This document shows, piece by piece, positions 46,597 to 59,500 of a stretch of 64,000 nucleotides of DNA (position 1 is the first letter of the stretch; every line of letters starts with the position of its first letter). Below the pieces are notes generated by a model, which was given only the letters and a program-made list of their open reading frames with translations, made no database searches and had not been told where the DNA came from. Position numbers and translations under genes: made by a program. Origin of the DNA: Marsupella aquatica (taxonomy: Eukaryota > Marchantiophyta); assembly GCA_973895155.1 (NCBI GenBank), contig OZ316894.1:8308001-8372000 (forward strand), in the 5' to 3' direction.

Positions 46597-49500
46597 ATGG
46601 GCTCGAGCGCTGGTTCTGCTGGAACTTTGCTACTGCTGCTGCTCATCACTTCTTTTGGTCCGGTTTTAGGTCAAACTCGTGAGTTTCCTCTTCCCGGACC
46701 TGAATTTGGATATTCAAGATAACACGTCCTGGGTGTACCGATAGTTTTTTTATCCTGAACGTTCATAGTTGGTCAATTTGTGTTCGACCACGGTTCCCCT
46801 CAACCATTCCTACACTACTTTTGTACTTTGAAACATTTCTGTTCGCTACAACGTAAAATCGCTGGGACCATTTTAGTAGCTGTGGATTTTTGTTTCCAGC
46901 TAGAATCCCTGTGTACCGGATGTATTTGTGACTAAACTGTGATATTTGACCTCTAGACATCCGATGAATGTCGTGGCTATGCATTCAATCGTCACGTACT
47001 AGGAAAAATGGAAAATTTGAAATAAGCATTTCTGCATTGATTGATCACTCAGTTAGCTAGGCTCGGAGTCGGAATTGCGTCGATTCTATGTGTAGACTGG
47101 ACACCTCCTCGACGGTCCTCACATTATATCCGTTAGTCTTTGCACGCAAGTCATTGATTTCTGGCTATTAGCTGTGATATAAATGGACATGGCCTGAGCA
47201 TATATTCAAATCATGGATTTAGCTGGGGTTTAGCCCAAACCGGATTTAGCTAGGGTTTAGCCCAAACCTTTGAGTGCAGTTGTTCATGGATTATATGAGG
47301 TTGAGCTCGCAGCGCATCCTAGATCACAGGGAGCAATATAGACCCTACAGGCTGGATTTGATTAGGCCGGCTAAGTCTGCTGGAACCTGGCCGGGTGCGT
47401 GTCTAGTACATTAAGCTGTCAATTTCCGGACATTTGGTGGATGATCAGGTAAGATTGATGCACGAAAAAATTTGAATTTGATCGATCATGATGTTTGAAT
47501 GGCAGTTGTGAATGGATTGAGTATTGATTGCGGGAGCGTTATGAACTACACCGACTCAAAAATTCAATGGGTCACCGATGCTGGCTACGTCAAGACAGGG
47601 AAGATTGGACGAGTCTCGGCCAACCTTTCTGTACTCAACCCGAGACAATCACAAACTTTGAGGTACTTCGACGAAGGGCGAGGGAGAGATTGCTACGAGC
47701 TGCCTGTGACGCCCCAGTACACATACCTTATTCGTGCTACTTTTCACTATGGAGACTGGAATAATCCAAAAAATGGCACACACTTCGTTGTCTACCTCAA
47801 CGGCAATTATTGGGTAGAACTCGGACCGTTCATAGAAGGTACAATCTCATGTATATGGCTACTTAAGTCCGGTCGACCAAGCGTTTTCCGTATATGCATA
47901 CTTTTTATAACAAGCGAGTCAAAAGAAAAATATCCTGCGGCCTCTTCAATTCTGCGTAAATTCTGGAAGATTCTGAGACGAAAGTACCAGCTAGCTAGCA
48001 CAGAGAGTTCCTCGTTAAATTGCAGTTACTTCAGTTTTCTCAAGAATTTTAATATTTTTTAGTGTCAATGATGCATAGACTTGGAGTACGGCACCGTGAC
48101 TCCAGCTCCAGTTATTAGTTTAATTTTGCCTCTATATATGATCAAATACCTTTAGTGGAGAATTCGATCGATTGATGCACTCTAGCGAATTCGTTATTAC
48201 GAAGTGGGATGGACGCTTATTTCAATGACGTACTTTAAGAGACCGGGAAGGATCGAATCGAATGGGGTTGATTGATGTTGTGCGCTTCAAGCCTGGCGAA
48301 TCGCTTGAGCGGCAAACCCGATTCCAACACTGAAAGCCTGTTTAACTTTTGGGTCTATGAGCTTCGTGAGTTCTTCAGCGGCCAGGTCTTTCCTTCTGAA
48401 GCAGAAACTAATTTTTCATAATGGAAATCGTCGATCATACCAGGTGATCCAGTTTATAACGCGAATTGGGACCAACATTTGTATGAAGTGATGGTGTACA
48501 TCGAGGGTAACACCCTCGATTTGTGCCTTCTGAGAGGCACAGGGACCCCATTCATTTCTTCGTTGGAGTTGAGGCAGCAGGCACCTGGAATGTACGCGAC
48601 AGTGGTGGGGAACCACAAATACATGGTCCTTGTGGCTAGATTGAATATGGGTGCCGATGCAAGTGGTCCTTCTTACCTCAGGTGCGCTACGTACGTAGTT
48701 CTTAAAATTTGTGATCGTTGCAGGGTTGCTGCCTTTCTCCACGGATTTCTCAACTTGAATGTACTGTGTTTGTTTGGAGACCACAAAATGCGTGATGGAG
48801 TAGCTGACCTTACTACAGAGCTTCAATTCAGTATCAATTACGCTATGAAACTCACAGATGGACGGGCCGGGGCAAGAAATAAAACAATAACGTGCGCAGC
48901 GTCGAGCAGACAATGATCGACGTACTGCCGCTTGTGTAGCAATGAGCCTTCCAATGGCCACTTTGCTAGAAGCACAATAAGTTACAATAATAAATTGGCC
49001 TGACTGACGCACTGAAGTCTCAGGTATCCCGATGATCAATATGACCGAATCTGGGTAATCGCCCCTTCAACGGACAATACTACTCACGTCAGAAAAACCA
49101 ACATTAGTACGGCTTCGACTCTTGAGAGACCGCCAAAGAAGGTGATGGAGGATGCTTCGATTTACTACCACTCCGATGTTTTCTGGTTCCTTCTCCTCGC
49201 AAACGAAACCTCTCCCATTGGTCCCATTGCAGTCTACAGCTACTTTCAGGAGGTCGATGGAAATGCTTCCGCTTCCAACGTCAGGGGAATGGACTACTAC
49301 GTCAATGATTACAAAATTGATACTTTCAACTCCTCAGATCAGGCATACGAGGTCAGAAGTTGCATCTTGGATGTATACGAAAACTTCATCAACATCACTG
49401 TGAAGAAAGTTTCATGGTCCAAACTGAACCCCATAATAAACGCTTTCGAGATGTACACTGTGTCTAGTTGGGATGGATCATCGACTGCAACCGAAGAAGG

Positions 49501-52500
49501 TCAGTCTAAATTGTTTTAACCGTTAATCACACGTCCTGGATAGAAGCTTAAGTAGTACAAGTTAACTAAAAGATGGGATTCTGATTGCCCGTATGCTCCT
49601 CGATCGATTTGTTTCGAACTTAGATGCCATACTGCAGGGTAACTTTAAAATAAATAAATCAGTACCATCAATATTTCAAGGGTAATTAAGTGCAAATTTC
49701 AAGAATTTGTCAAAGTCTTCGGCATTAGATTATTCGATATGCGTAATTTGAGCAAATTACGGTAGGGACATAAGGGGATTCGTAGTTTTTAGATGACCTC
49801 GAGGGATGTCTTGTAGCTAGACCTAACGCTTCATGATTGATGTCCGATTTATATAGCAAATTAAAAGCATCTAGGTGGGGCTGAACTGTACATGCTGATT
49901 TGAACGTTTGATACCCTGTGTCTCTGCAGTGAAGACAATTAGAAATCTTCAGAAGCGCCTCGGCCTGGCGGACTGGACCGGCGATCCATGCGTCCCAATT
50001 CCATATGACTGGTTAAATTGTAGTTCGGATCAAAGTTCGACTGCGGCCATTCAGACGAGTTTGGGGTTGTCCAGTGACAGGACTCTACACGTCACAAACA
50101 TGTGAGTTTTCTAGGTTTGTTTGTTATTCTCGTGGATACCTCATTTTACGTCCCTTCAGTTGCAGCAGTTGAGTTGTTGTTCCTAAGCTTCAGAGCTACT
50201 TGTCTGCGCTGCTTTTGCATTGACCTTGAAGGTGGAAACCCCTGTGACTCAATCAGATCCCTTTCAAATAGAGCAACCGTACAGGCGCTCCCTCAAGAAA
50301 TTGCAAGCCTGCCGAATCTTACCACTATGTAAGGACTTAATTTTATCTCAGTCTGCACCTTGAATATAATGATGGAGTTCTAGACTTTTAATCGATTCAG
50401 ATCAATCGGACGAATGTCTCACCGCATTAAGAATTGCATCCTACGATTAATTCTTCCTTACTGACAATTTTGGGTCGCCAAAGGTTTCAAATTGTATAGA
50501 TTTAGAGTACAATGTAGTATATTCCAAACGATCGAATCCGAATTATATTTTAGTTAATCCCGTGTAAAAATATAGGTCAAGAGGGTTGAAATCGTCTTAT
50601 CAGTTTAAAGTTATTATTTACATACGAACGACTTTGTGTTTGACAGGGACTTGAGCAATACTGGCATGGCGAGTATTCCTTTCCGTGGCTTGATTGGGTT
50701 GGGAAATCTTTCGCTCTTAAATCTATCCAGTAATCATTTCAGTAGCGGCGTTCGGGAGTTCCTGCAAAACGTTACCGTCAAAAGTTTGAAACAACTGTGA
50801 GTGAAAACTGATAAACCATCAATTCATACATTTGTGTCTCCATATTTGTGAACTCGCAAGCAATAATCCAAATAATTGGTCGTAATGAAGCATTCACGGC
50901 AATTGGTTGAAAATTCTATGATGAGTCTTATGAGTTTAGGCCAAAATCTTATGACTCTCTCGTTCAATGATATGATCGATTCTTGCAAAGATCAACTCTC
51001 TGGATTAGGGCCGCGTCGATGATTAGCATTAGGTGGACATGTGAATCCGTATGGATAATTTGAAATTGTTTCAGGTTATTCGTCTACACAGCTTTCTCTG
51101 GATCTACACAAGGAAATTCCTCAGCTTACTGCTCTGTAGCTGCAGACAAAGTAACACTGAAAAGCTGATTAGGCCTGATGATCGAACCGCAATTTAGTAT
51201 TATATATGACTATGTGTGTACACATGTGACGCAATGGCCTGATATGATTAGATTTTGTGAAATCACATTGTAGAGCTCAGTGACATCGAAATTGTGCAGT
51301 GGTCGTCGTCATTAAGTCGAGCATTAAGTCTGCAATTGTATAGCTCCTCTGAGGAGCTCCATGAGATTCTAAGATGCAAATGAGTGCGATGAAATGAACT
51401 CCAACACTCGATAGTAAATCCTTTGCTTATATATTGGATTATTGCACAAGTTACTCGGGAAGTTACTAGCTTCTACCATACATTAATTGTCAAGTATTGC
51501 ACCTGATGGTCTCATGCAGACTCGCAGCGAATAACTCACTGGAAGGAGAATTTCCACTTGACCAGTTATATTCTGAGTTCCCACATTTGGAAGAAGTGTG
51601 AGTACATATATATACTTCAAGCTTGTGATTTGTGGATTATGTAGGCTGAGTTGAAGACGTAACTGGATACAAGTTTATAACCCGTTGGTGTCTGGTATAG
51701 GAACTTCGACGGAAATCCGCGTATCGGAGGAATTTTGAACTTGACAATTTGGCACACCGCTTTGGTGCGATCTATGGACCCTGCGAGTAGTAGTGTGAAA
51801 GCCGCTGGGACTCCTAGTCCCGCTCCACCGCCTCCTAGTTTTTCTATCTTTCCACTTGTTTCTTTGAAGAACAACAACATCACTGGCATCACTCCCAGTT
51901 TGGACTCTCTTCAGTCAGATATTAATACATATTTGCGAGATTTTAACACAACGCCTGGCTTCACCAACTTCGGCATCCTGTAAGCTTCTGTTCCATGCAT
52001 ACCTGCACGCATGTAAACGAAGAAGAATTAGAACCTACGTACAGGCTGTATAATTATTAAGTTACAATTAACAAACACGTGTGCTGGTTCGTTGAATTGT
52101 TGTCTTTTGTTCCATGCATACTTGCACGCAAGTAAACGAAGAAGAAATTAGAACCTACGTACAGGCTGTATAATTATTAAGGTACAAAGTAACAAGCACG
52201 TGTGGTGTGCTGGTTCGTTGTTGTCAAGCATGATCGAGATGCCAGCGTGATATTGGTCAGCCATCGTAGGTGCTATGGTCTACGGGCCTGCCCCCCCAAT
52301 TTAAATCTCCATTCAAATGCTGGATCCTGTCATGAGTATTGTCACCTACTCGTTTACGAAGGGCGCATTTAGATTTATGCACCTAGCGCACACATTTATA
52401 TATTGCATTGGTCGTTGTGAAGGTTAATTCGTATGTAATTGCTTCCGAATTATCTCTGGACTAGTCAGCAACTGATCTCATGATCGAACATGGCAGGCTT

Positions 52501-55500
52501 AGTGGCAACCCTTGGTGCAAGCAGCAGACGTTCAGTGCTCAATCTTTGCCTCAACAATATCTCTGCCGTTCCGTCACCAACCAAGTTCTTCCCGGTAACC
52601 TTTCCGATTCAACGAGCTTTCTTCCGGCGCTGACACGTTTGTGCCAGTGTTTACACCATTTTTGTTTAACGATACCATGATCTAAGCATTTGTTGCCAAG
52701 TTATCTCCTCTCATGAACCGTTCATCTGAGTTAGTGATAGCCAGGTCTGCATGATCGAAAGTACAAATTAAGCACACTTCAAAATTTAGTATCGTTTTGT
52801 TACTGAATAGATTGATCGAAGCTTTGCAAGTGCACACTGTGAAATTATGAGCAAGGAGCACTCAAAAGTTTTGGATGAAGGGTGATAGGTTGTTGGAGCT
52901 AACAGTCATAGATTGTGTACTGTCATACTTTCAGGCCTAGCGAGCCTTTATGTCACGAAGAAATCAGATCCTTGGCCTATCATTGGTGGTGTCATTGGAG
53001 GCTTCGCAGCTCTGGCTTCTTTCGTTTGCTTCGCAGCCGTATGGAGATTAAGAAAACAAACTTCTTCTCTTAAGGAGATTCAAGAAGGTGAGGGGATCCA
53101 ACTTTTCATCCCTTTGGCCCCAATGTTATCTTTAATTGTACTGGTATTCATGTCGGGTCTTGAATTGGCGAGAGATCTCTTCAGACTTGCAATTACTTAG
53201 AAATTGAGAACCTCTGCGCACTTGATGGTCTTGCAAGAAACGTTGAGCAAGAGCGCGCAGATAGTTTTTAAAAACCATTCATCAATTACCGAGCCTGTAA
53301 CGTGATGATGACGGCTTCGTGATTAGAACTTTTACTTACAGACATTACTTTTTTTGTTCGTTGCCTGCACCTTCCAGCTTTGGCGAGACAGAAAGTACAG
53401 CCACCGTTCTATTCGTATACTGACCTGCGAGCAGCTACAAATGATTTCTCCTCCACGAACAAATTGGGACAAGGAACTTTTGGTGCGGTTTACAAGGTAT
53501 TGGATCTCGGTGCTGTCTGAATGATTGAAACATATTCCTGAACTCTTTTCTGTGCTTATTTGCTGAAGACTCAGAATTGAATTCCAAATCTACGAGTTTC
53601 TGTTGCATTGCCGTATTTTTCGGGATGGGCAACTTGTTTCCTTAATTGACAGAAGAGATAAAGTGCATCAAGTTAAACAATTAATGACTAAATTGTACCT
53701 ATATTCTATGAATTCACGAATCTCTTTTAATAGAACGAATTGTTTTGAGCACCCTATTGCTGGAATTTTGCCGATTACTTACGTCTATTTATTTTATTTG
53801 AACATTGATAATGCGACCCCAGAGGTGTATTCTTCCGTTTCTCTTGAGTAATCTACACTACAACACAGTTCTATTAATTTTCTAGAGCGGTATCCAGCAG
53901 AAATATAGACGTCCTAGAAGGATGAGAGTAGATGACGCACCGATATATATATATTCAGTTCCGGGAAGTTGATTATATACTCGCCGGGCACTAAGTCAAA
54001 GCTTAACTCCTCAAGATTAATCCATTTCTATTCTGCAGCTGTGCTAATAGGTGGACGTTTGGAGAGTTGCTTTTATTAATTCTCAAACATTAGGTAGAAT
54101 GGTTCTCTTCTGAATAAGAGCCCACATAAACTGCCATGCAAGTATTTAATCGATGGATAGGAGAGCTACTACTCTAGTCCACATGCACGACTCTCAGCTC
54201 TGATGCATGATTAGAGATATACTAATATGGATAGATCTGTGAGTATATGATTATGCAACGCAGGGAACATTATTAGATAGTGGAGATGGAAGGCAAGAGC
54301 TTGTGGCTGTCAAGTCGCTGTTCCCATCGAAGCAAGCACTGACAGAATTTCTGAACGAAGCAGTCCTTATCACCGGGATAAAGCACCGAAACCTGGTCCA
54401 GCTGAAAGGCTGCTGCATTCACAGAGAGGACCAACGAATGCTGGTGTACGAGTACGCTGAGAATGGCAACCTAGCGGAAGCACTATGGGGTACTGGACCT
54501 ACTCCTCACTCGATCTCCTTCTCATACATTGTGTCATTGAAGTTTAGAGATTCTGAGGAGCATTTATCGTGAATTTGGTTCACGGATCGTAGAGATATAT
54601 AATGATCTGCAGGAACACGATCGGGTACATTAATTGCTCCGGAAGTATTGCAGACTGTTTGATCAACTGACCAAAGCAACTGACCTGACTATTTCCAATG
54701 ACTCAAATTAATCGGCTGTCTAGGCTAGAAGTGCATACATGTGTATTGACATGACTCGCATTTGCTTGTGTCAAGGGCAAACAGATGAACCGAGCTGTAA
54801 AAATCATACGGGACCAGTCATCCGGCCCACTCTAGACTGGCAGCAGCGGTTGAACATTTGTGTGGGAATTGCACGAGGTCTCTCGTATCTCCACGAAGAA
54901 CTGCAACCTCGGATCATTCACAGAGACATCAAACCTCATAACGTTCTAATGGACAAGAATTTCAACCCCAAGATTGCAGATTTCGGATTGGCCCGCTCTA
55001 TGTTAGAGGGACAAGCTCAAGCCGACTTCACGTCCGTTGCTGGAACTAAGTATGTGGCTCCCCGTCATTCATAGCAACTTTTATGATCATTACCTTAGAC
55101 TGCACACCTTACATATACCTGTTTGGACATCACGTCAGCCTTTAAACACTGCAGCTCAAGCTTAGATGCAATGTTTCAATGCAGGCGAGCTAGAGTTGTG
55201 CAAGTCTATAACACTAACATCTAGAATGTCTTACTGACAGGGGTTACTTTTCTCCCGAGTATGCAACTCAAGGCCAGCTCACTGAAAAGGCTGATGTTTT
55301 CAGTTTTGGAGTTGTCCTATTGGAAATCGTGAGTGCTAGAAAATGCATCGACCTTAGCTTACCGAGTGAAAAACAGTTCCTTCAAGCTTGGGTAAGTTCA
55401 TTTTCTACCTTGAATTGACTCCTGCATCAAGATTAATTCTGACTCACCCCGCTCTTGTATGTGGAGTCTGTTTTGGTATTAATAAGTGACATGGTAAACC

Positions 55501-56274
55501 AGCTCAGTCAGAGAACTTCGGTATGATATCTGGGACCAAGGTTACTCACGATATATGCAATCATGTGGAGATTTTCGTGGTTTGGGAGCCGATTTAAGTT
55601 CAGAAGGACGCTTGCGGTTTGGGCCTTCTATGGGATTTTTTCTAGATTCTAAAGTGCCATATAATGTTCTGGCATTTAGAGAGTTCGTTTTAGTGATCGG
55701 ACATTTAGAGAGTTCCTTTTGATGACTCTTAAGTGCATCGCTCATTTACACTGGTTGTTATTCACGCAACCCTATGCACGTTTAATCGAGGTCACCATTG
55801 AGTTCAAACACAATTTATATGATCCAAATTAGAAAGACTGATCGACCGGAGGCTCAAGAATTGGAATTTACGTCTGTCATGGCACACGTGCTGCAGGCTA
55901 GGTACTTGAGGGGAAACGGGAAACTCATTGATCTGCTTGATCCTTCCGTGCGAGACAGCGCTAATCATGAAGAAGTCATTCGAGTGATCAATCTGGCGTT
56001 TTTGTGTCTCGACTTCTACCCAGAAAAGCGGCCAACTATGTCTGAGGCAGTGACCATGCTTCAAGGAATAGTGGACGTTCCGCTCTGCAAACCAGAATCT
56101 GCAGTGTCTATCGAGGAGGAGGCAACTTTCCGACGAGGTAATAAGAGTTACAACTACATGAAATTGCCGCATTTTTCGGATCTAAGTGAAGAGAATGTCT
56201 CGGACAGCTTCGTGATGAGTGCTACCTCAAGCAACGATAATAATCTAGAGTTGAGCAAGCTCTCTGCCAGATAG
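46597..56274 (+). CDS. Malectin-like/LRR receptor Ser/Thr kinase 2, 16 exons, 1092 aa
   Basis: Exons: 46597-46678, 47506-47838, 48444-48681, 49024-49499, 49930-50101, 50257-50328, 50647-50796, 51520-51597, 51701-51979, 52497-52594, 52935-53087, 53378-53496, 54264-54489, 54776-55049, 55241-55391, 55897-56274. Exon count and phases equal those of kinase gene 1; the length differs by whole codons only (exons 2, 3 and 4 shorter by 4, 3 and 2 codons, exon 14 longer by one; total 3279 nt). Signal peptide, malectin-like region, LRRs, Pro-rich hinge, transmembrane helix and all kinase motifs ([29 protein letters not shown]) are present. Exon 9 encodes the same 92 residues as in gene 1. Most amino-acid differences fall in the ectodomain, so the two receptors may differ in ligand but share signalling (inference). 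Confidence 0.9.
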
Positions 56275-56905
56275 CTACTTCAAGCTATAATTCTACACAC
56301 ACAACCCGGAGTGATGTCTATCTGGTAGTGATTTGATAGCTTGGCATACATTGTACACACACACAGCTCTAGCAAGAAATCAACTTTTTATGAAGGCTGG
56401 TACAATTAAGCTAGCCCGGTTTCCCAATTAATGGGCACATTATAGCGAGTCCGTCTAAAATGCACGGTATGTCCCTGAGTAACTACTTGGGAACTGAATA
56501 GTGATAATAAGTTCAAATCACTATTTTCCCAAGAACCTGTACAATACTATTAGATGAAAATTTAGGGTCCTCTATTCTCTATAGTAGCATGAGGGCATAG
56601 TGATAGATGAGTTAAATCTTGGGCAAGGTAGAGCTAGCCCAAGATCCAATCACTGGTGCATGAGCTATGCAGAATCCGTGCAATATTAAGTTGGACAATA
56701 TTCTTATCTAAACAGCGCCTTCTTTGTCACATATCGTTGTGCATTGTACATTACTTTTTGAGCGTATTGAACCAATAAAAGGTGGCCAGTGTGGTTTCTG
56801 CCTTGTAGGTCAGAGTAATATCAGAGTAACCCAAAATAACCATTAATTTGGTGAGCTTCAACTTTAGGATAGCCGAAAATGTGGTCTTAAATGAGTAATG
56901 TTTAC

Positions 56906-58584
56906 TAATCCTTTTTAAAGATTTAGTAACTTTAGAGATCAGTAAAAATTAGTCTCGAGTACAAAAATCACATTGGTCACATCTTGATCTTTGACCAAGG
57001 AACCGTACTGGCTCAAAATAATGCTTTGGTGCTGTATAAAGGTACAAGGACATCAAAATCAAAAGATAGGTTTCCAAACGGGTGTATAATGGGTAGAGAA
57101 TTGTTATCTCCCCATGAAAATAGAGACTGGGTTCCTTTGTCTAATGACTTGCTTGAATGCTCAGTCTTTGAGTGTTTCTTTCAATCCACATAAATTTTGG
57201 TGGGGTCCTAGTTATGGTATAGAGGCTTAGGTGAAGAAACCTAGACCCCAACCCTAGCTTCTCATTGCAATCAATTATACAGATTATAATGACACTTTAC
57301 TTGGATGGCACCATATACAGATTGTTCATAATGAAGCTCTTATATATGGTGAATCCACCTTTTAGATTTTGTTTTATTCAGATTTTGTGTTGAGTATTTT
57401 TATTTTAATGTGCCTTGACTAGGTGAATCATTTGTATTAATTTGATTTTGAATTAACTTTTGGACCCCTTTTAATTTTAGTGAACTTAGAGTATTTTGAG
57501 TGTATTTAGCTTCTCTTCTAAATGTTTAATCTTTCCTTTTCAATCACTCCTTAGTGAATTGTCTTTTTTCTCATGAGAGTACTAATGAGTTTGAACACTG
57601 TGCACATTTGTGTACTAAGTTCCGTTCCTGGTTTTCTTTTCAAACTTTATGGTTTTAATTGAGTTTATTATCATTACTTACAAGCAAGTGAAAAATCTGT
57701 ACTATATGTGCACAACTCTTTAGTAACTTTGTACTTTCTTGGTCATAATGTGCTTGTGTACTATGTGGCTCACTCTTAATTAACAAATATTCATGTTTTG
57801 ACATGTATTGTACATGTATCTACTTCTTTTATCATAAAATAAATCAAATGAATTACATATCATTACAAGACAAAGCATGTTCCAGGATGAACATGCTATA
57901 TATGGCACTTTACTTGGATGGTGAGCCTTGGGTGCACACTTTGAGGCTTGGTTCATGTTTGTAGGCTTAAGGTTGCCGCCTTTCAAAACCAAATTGCTCT
58001 GGGTTAAGCTTCCCTAAATCCCATAACGTGCCACCTATCTTTGTCCAAAGTTCAATAATGGGTAGTCAGTATGGTTAAAAGGCCCTCCCTACTAAAAGCC
58101 AGCACTTTTCATTCATAAAACAAATTACATCTTTTGGGGTAAAATTGACCTAGTCCATCCAGGTCCCAACAATCATGGGAGTGGTACACATGAGCATTGT
58201 TTTTTAGTTATGATCACAATTATTCAAAGCATCCGACTGATAGAGAAATCAGGGCCTTGATTGCAAAGTACTAGGAGGATTTCAGAAATTAGGGCCCTTC
58301 ATTACAAAGTACTACTAGGATGGGCAGAAGTATGCCCATCACAAAGGACCATGTAAGGAGAGCACTCAAGGAGGTTGGATCATATACATTGAGACCTGGG
58401 TAAGTGCAAGGGTTTGCAGCCATCTTCTTGCACTTATCAAACACTACAATTTATCAATATTATAATTAACCAAATTGCAGGTACTGGGAAGTGCAACCTA
58501 ATCAATATTTTGTACTTAATATTAGAATCTAGATTAGTGTGATTCTGCCAGACATGTGCCCTTATCAGTACATGCAACTTGAAT
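56906..58584. other. Intergenic, no supported gene
   Basis: AT-rich with short open frames only. 56984-57193 is the longest, without recognisable motifs. Two copies of 'attacaaagtacta' lie at about 58262 and 58301. Confidence 0.5.
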
Positions 58585-59275
58585 CAGTGCAACCATGGAA
58601 CCCAACCCATTGAGAGTCCCTTTTGTCTGCACCCTCGTCCCACTCATGGAAATATCACCAGTGCTGCAAAAGTCCTCCCGGCCTGTTTAATGTGTCATCA
58701 TCTACAACTATAATAAGGGATCCCACCTTTTTTTGTCCTTTGTCCCAATACAAAAAAGCTCATGGGTGGGAAAGATCCATAGTCGTTGGATTGATTTGGC
58801 TGTTATTGGATATGGGCACCCCTAGCGCATATGTGCTTCCCCATGCTGCCCCATAAATGCCCCGGCCCGACTTCCTATGGGCAGGCCCTCCTTGTGCCGT
58901 GCAACGCACGGGGATAGGGCTTGTTCTATCATGAAACCCAACCCATTGAGAGTCACTTTTGTCTGTGCCCTCTCTTCCTACTCAAGAAATCTTGGCAATG
59001 CTGCAAAAATCTACCTGGTTGAGTGAGTCAACCTGCTCTCCTGGAACTCGACCCTTTGAGAGTCCCTTTTGCATGTGCCCTCTCTTCCCACTCACAAAAT
59101 CTCAGCAGACCTTTAGGAGTCCTCCCTCATGGAACTGCCCCCTTTGACAGTTCCTTTTGCTGCACCCTCTCTTACCACTCATGAAAATCTTGGCAGTGTT
59201 GCGAATGTAATAGCTCTCGGATGCAGCATCATTCACTCATGAAAGCCAACCCTTTGAGACTCCCTTTTCCTAGTG
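58585..59275. repeat. ~100-bp dispersed/tandem repeat, five copies
   Basis: Copies start near 58594, 58930, 59040, 59130 and 59238. Each reads 'catggaacccaacccattga' then 'gagtcccttttg', a 'tgccctctcttcccactca' block and 'aaatcttggcagtgctgca'. A further member lies at 41770, in the spacer between the kinase duplications. They are non-coding and may be a satellite fragment or the LTR interior of the following element. Confidence 0.75.
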
Positions 59276-59387
59276 CCCTCACTACTTATAGTACGCACTC
59301 CGTCTCATTCTATGTACTAGCAACAGATAGTTGTTACTAACATGGTATCAAAGGCAGGCTCTGATGAATAGTACTACATATAGTCTA

Positions 59388-59500
59388 GATTCTTATGCAT
59401 GTGCTCAGGTAGAAAGGTCCCTCACATCTCACATTTTCTTATGCATGTGCTCAGGTAGAAAGGTCCCTCACATCTCATATTTTCTCGGATCACATCTAGA
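59388..59500. repeat. 55-bp tandem duplication downstream of the primer-binding site
   Basis: 'ttcttatgcatgtgctcagg' to 'cctcacatctca' is present twice in direct succession in the copia leader, almost without change. Confidence 0.85.

Larger units (their letters stand above)
44068..56905. repeat. Segmental duplication, unit 2 (with receptor kinase gene 2)
   Basis: This is the partner of 27840-41610 in the same orientation. Unit 2 lacks the intron-2 tandem duplication, the 40-bp repeat and the G run of unit 1. It has a private AT-rich insertion (44825-45160) and a private ~75-bp duplication in intron 9 (word 'ctacgtacaggctgtataat', 52034 and 52155). Confidence 0.85.

Noticed and set aside
59343-59360. 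tRNA-like sequence
   Set aside because: TGGTATCAAAGGC matches a retrotransposon primer-binding site; no cloverleaf can be drawn around it.
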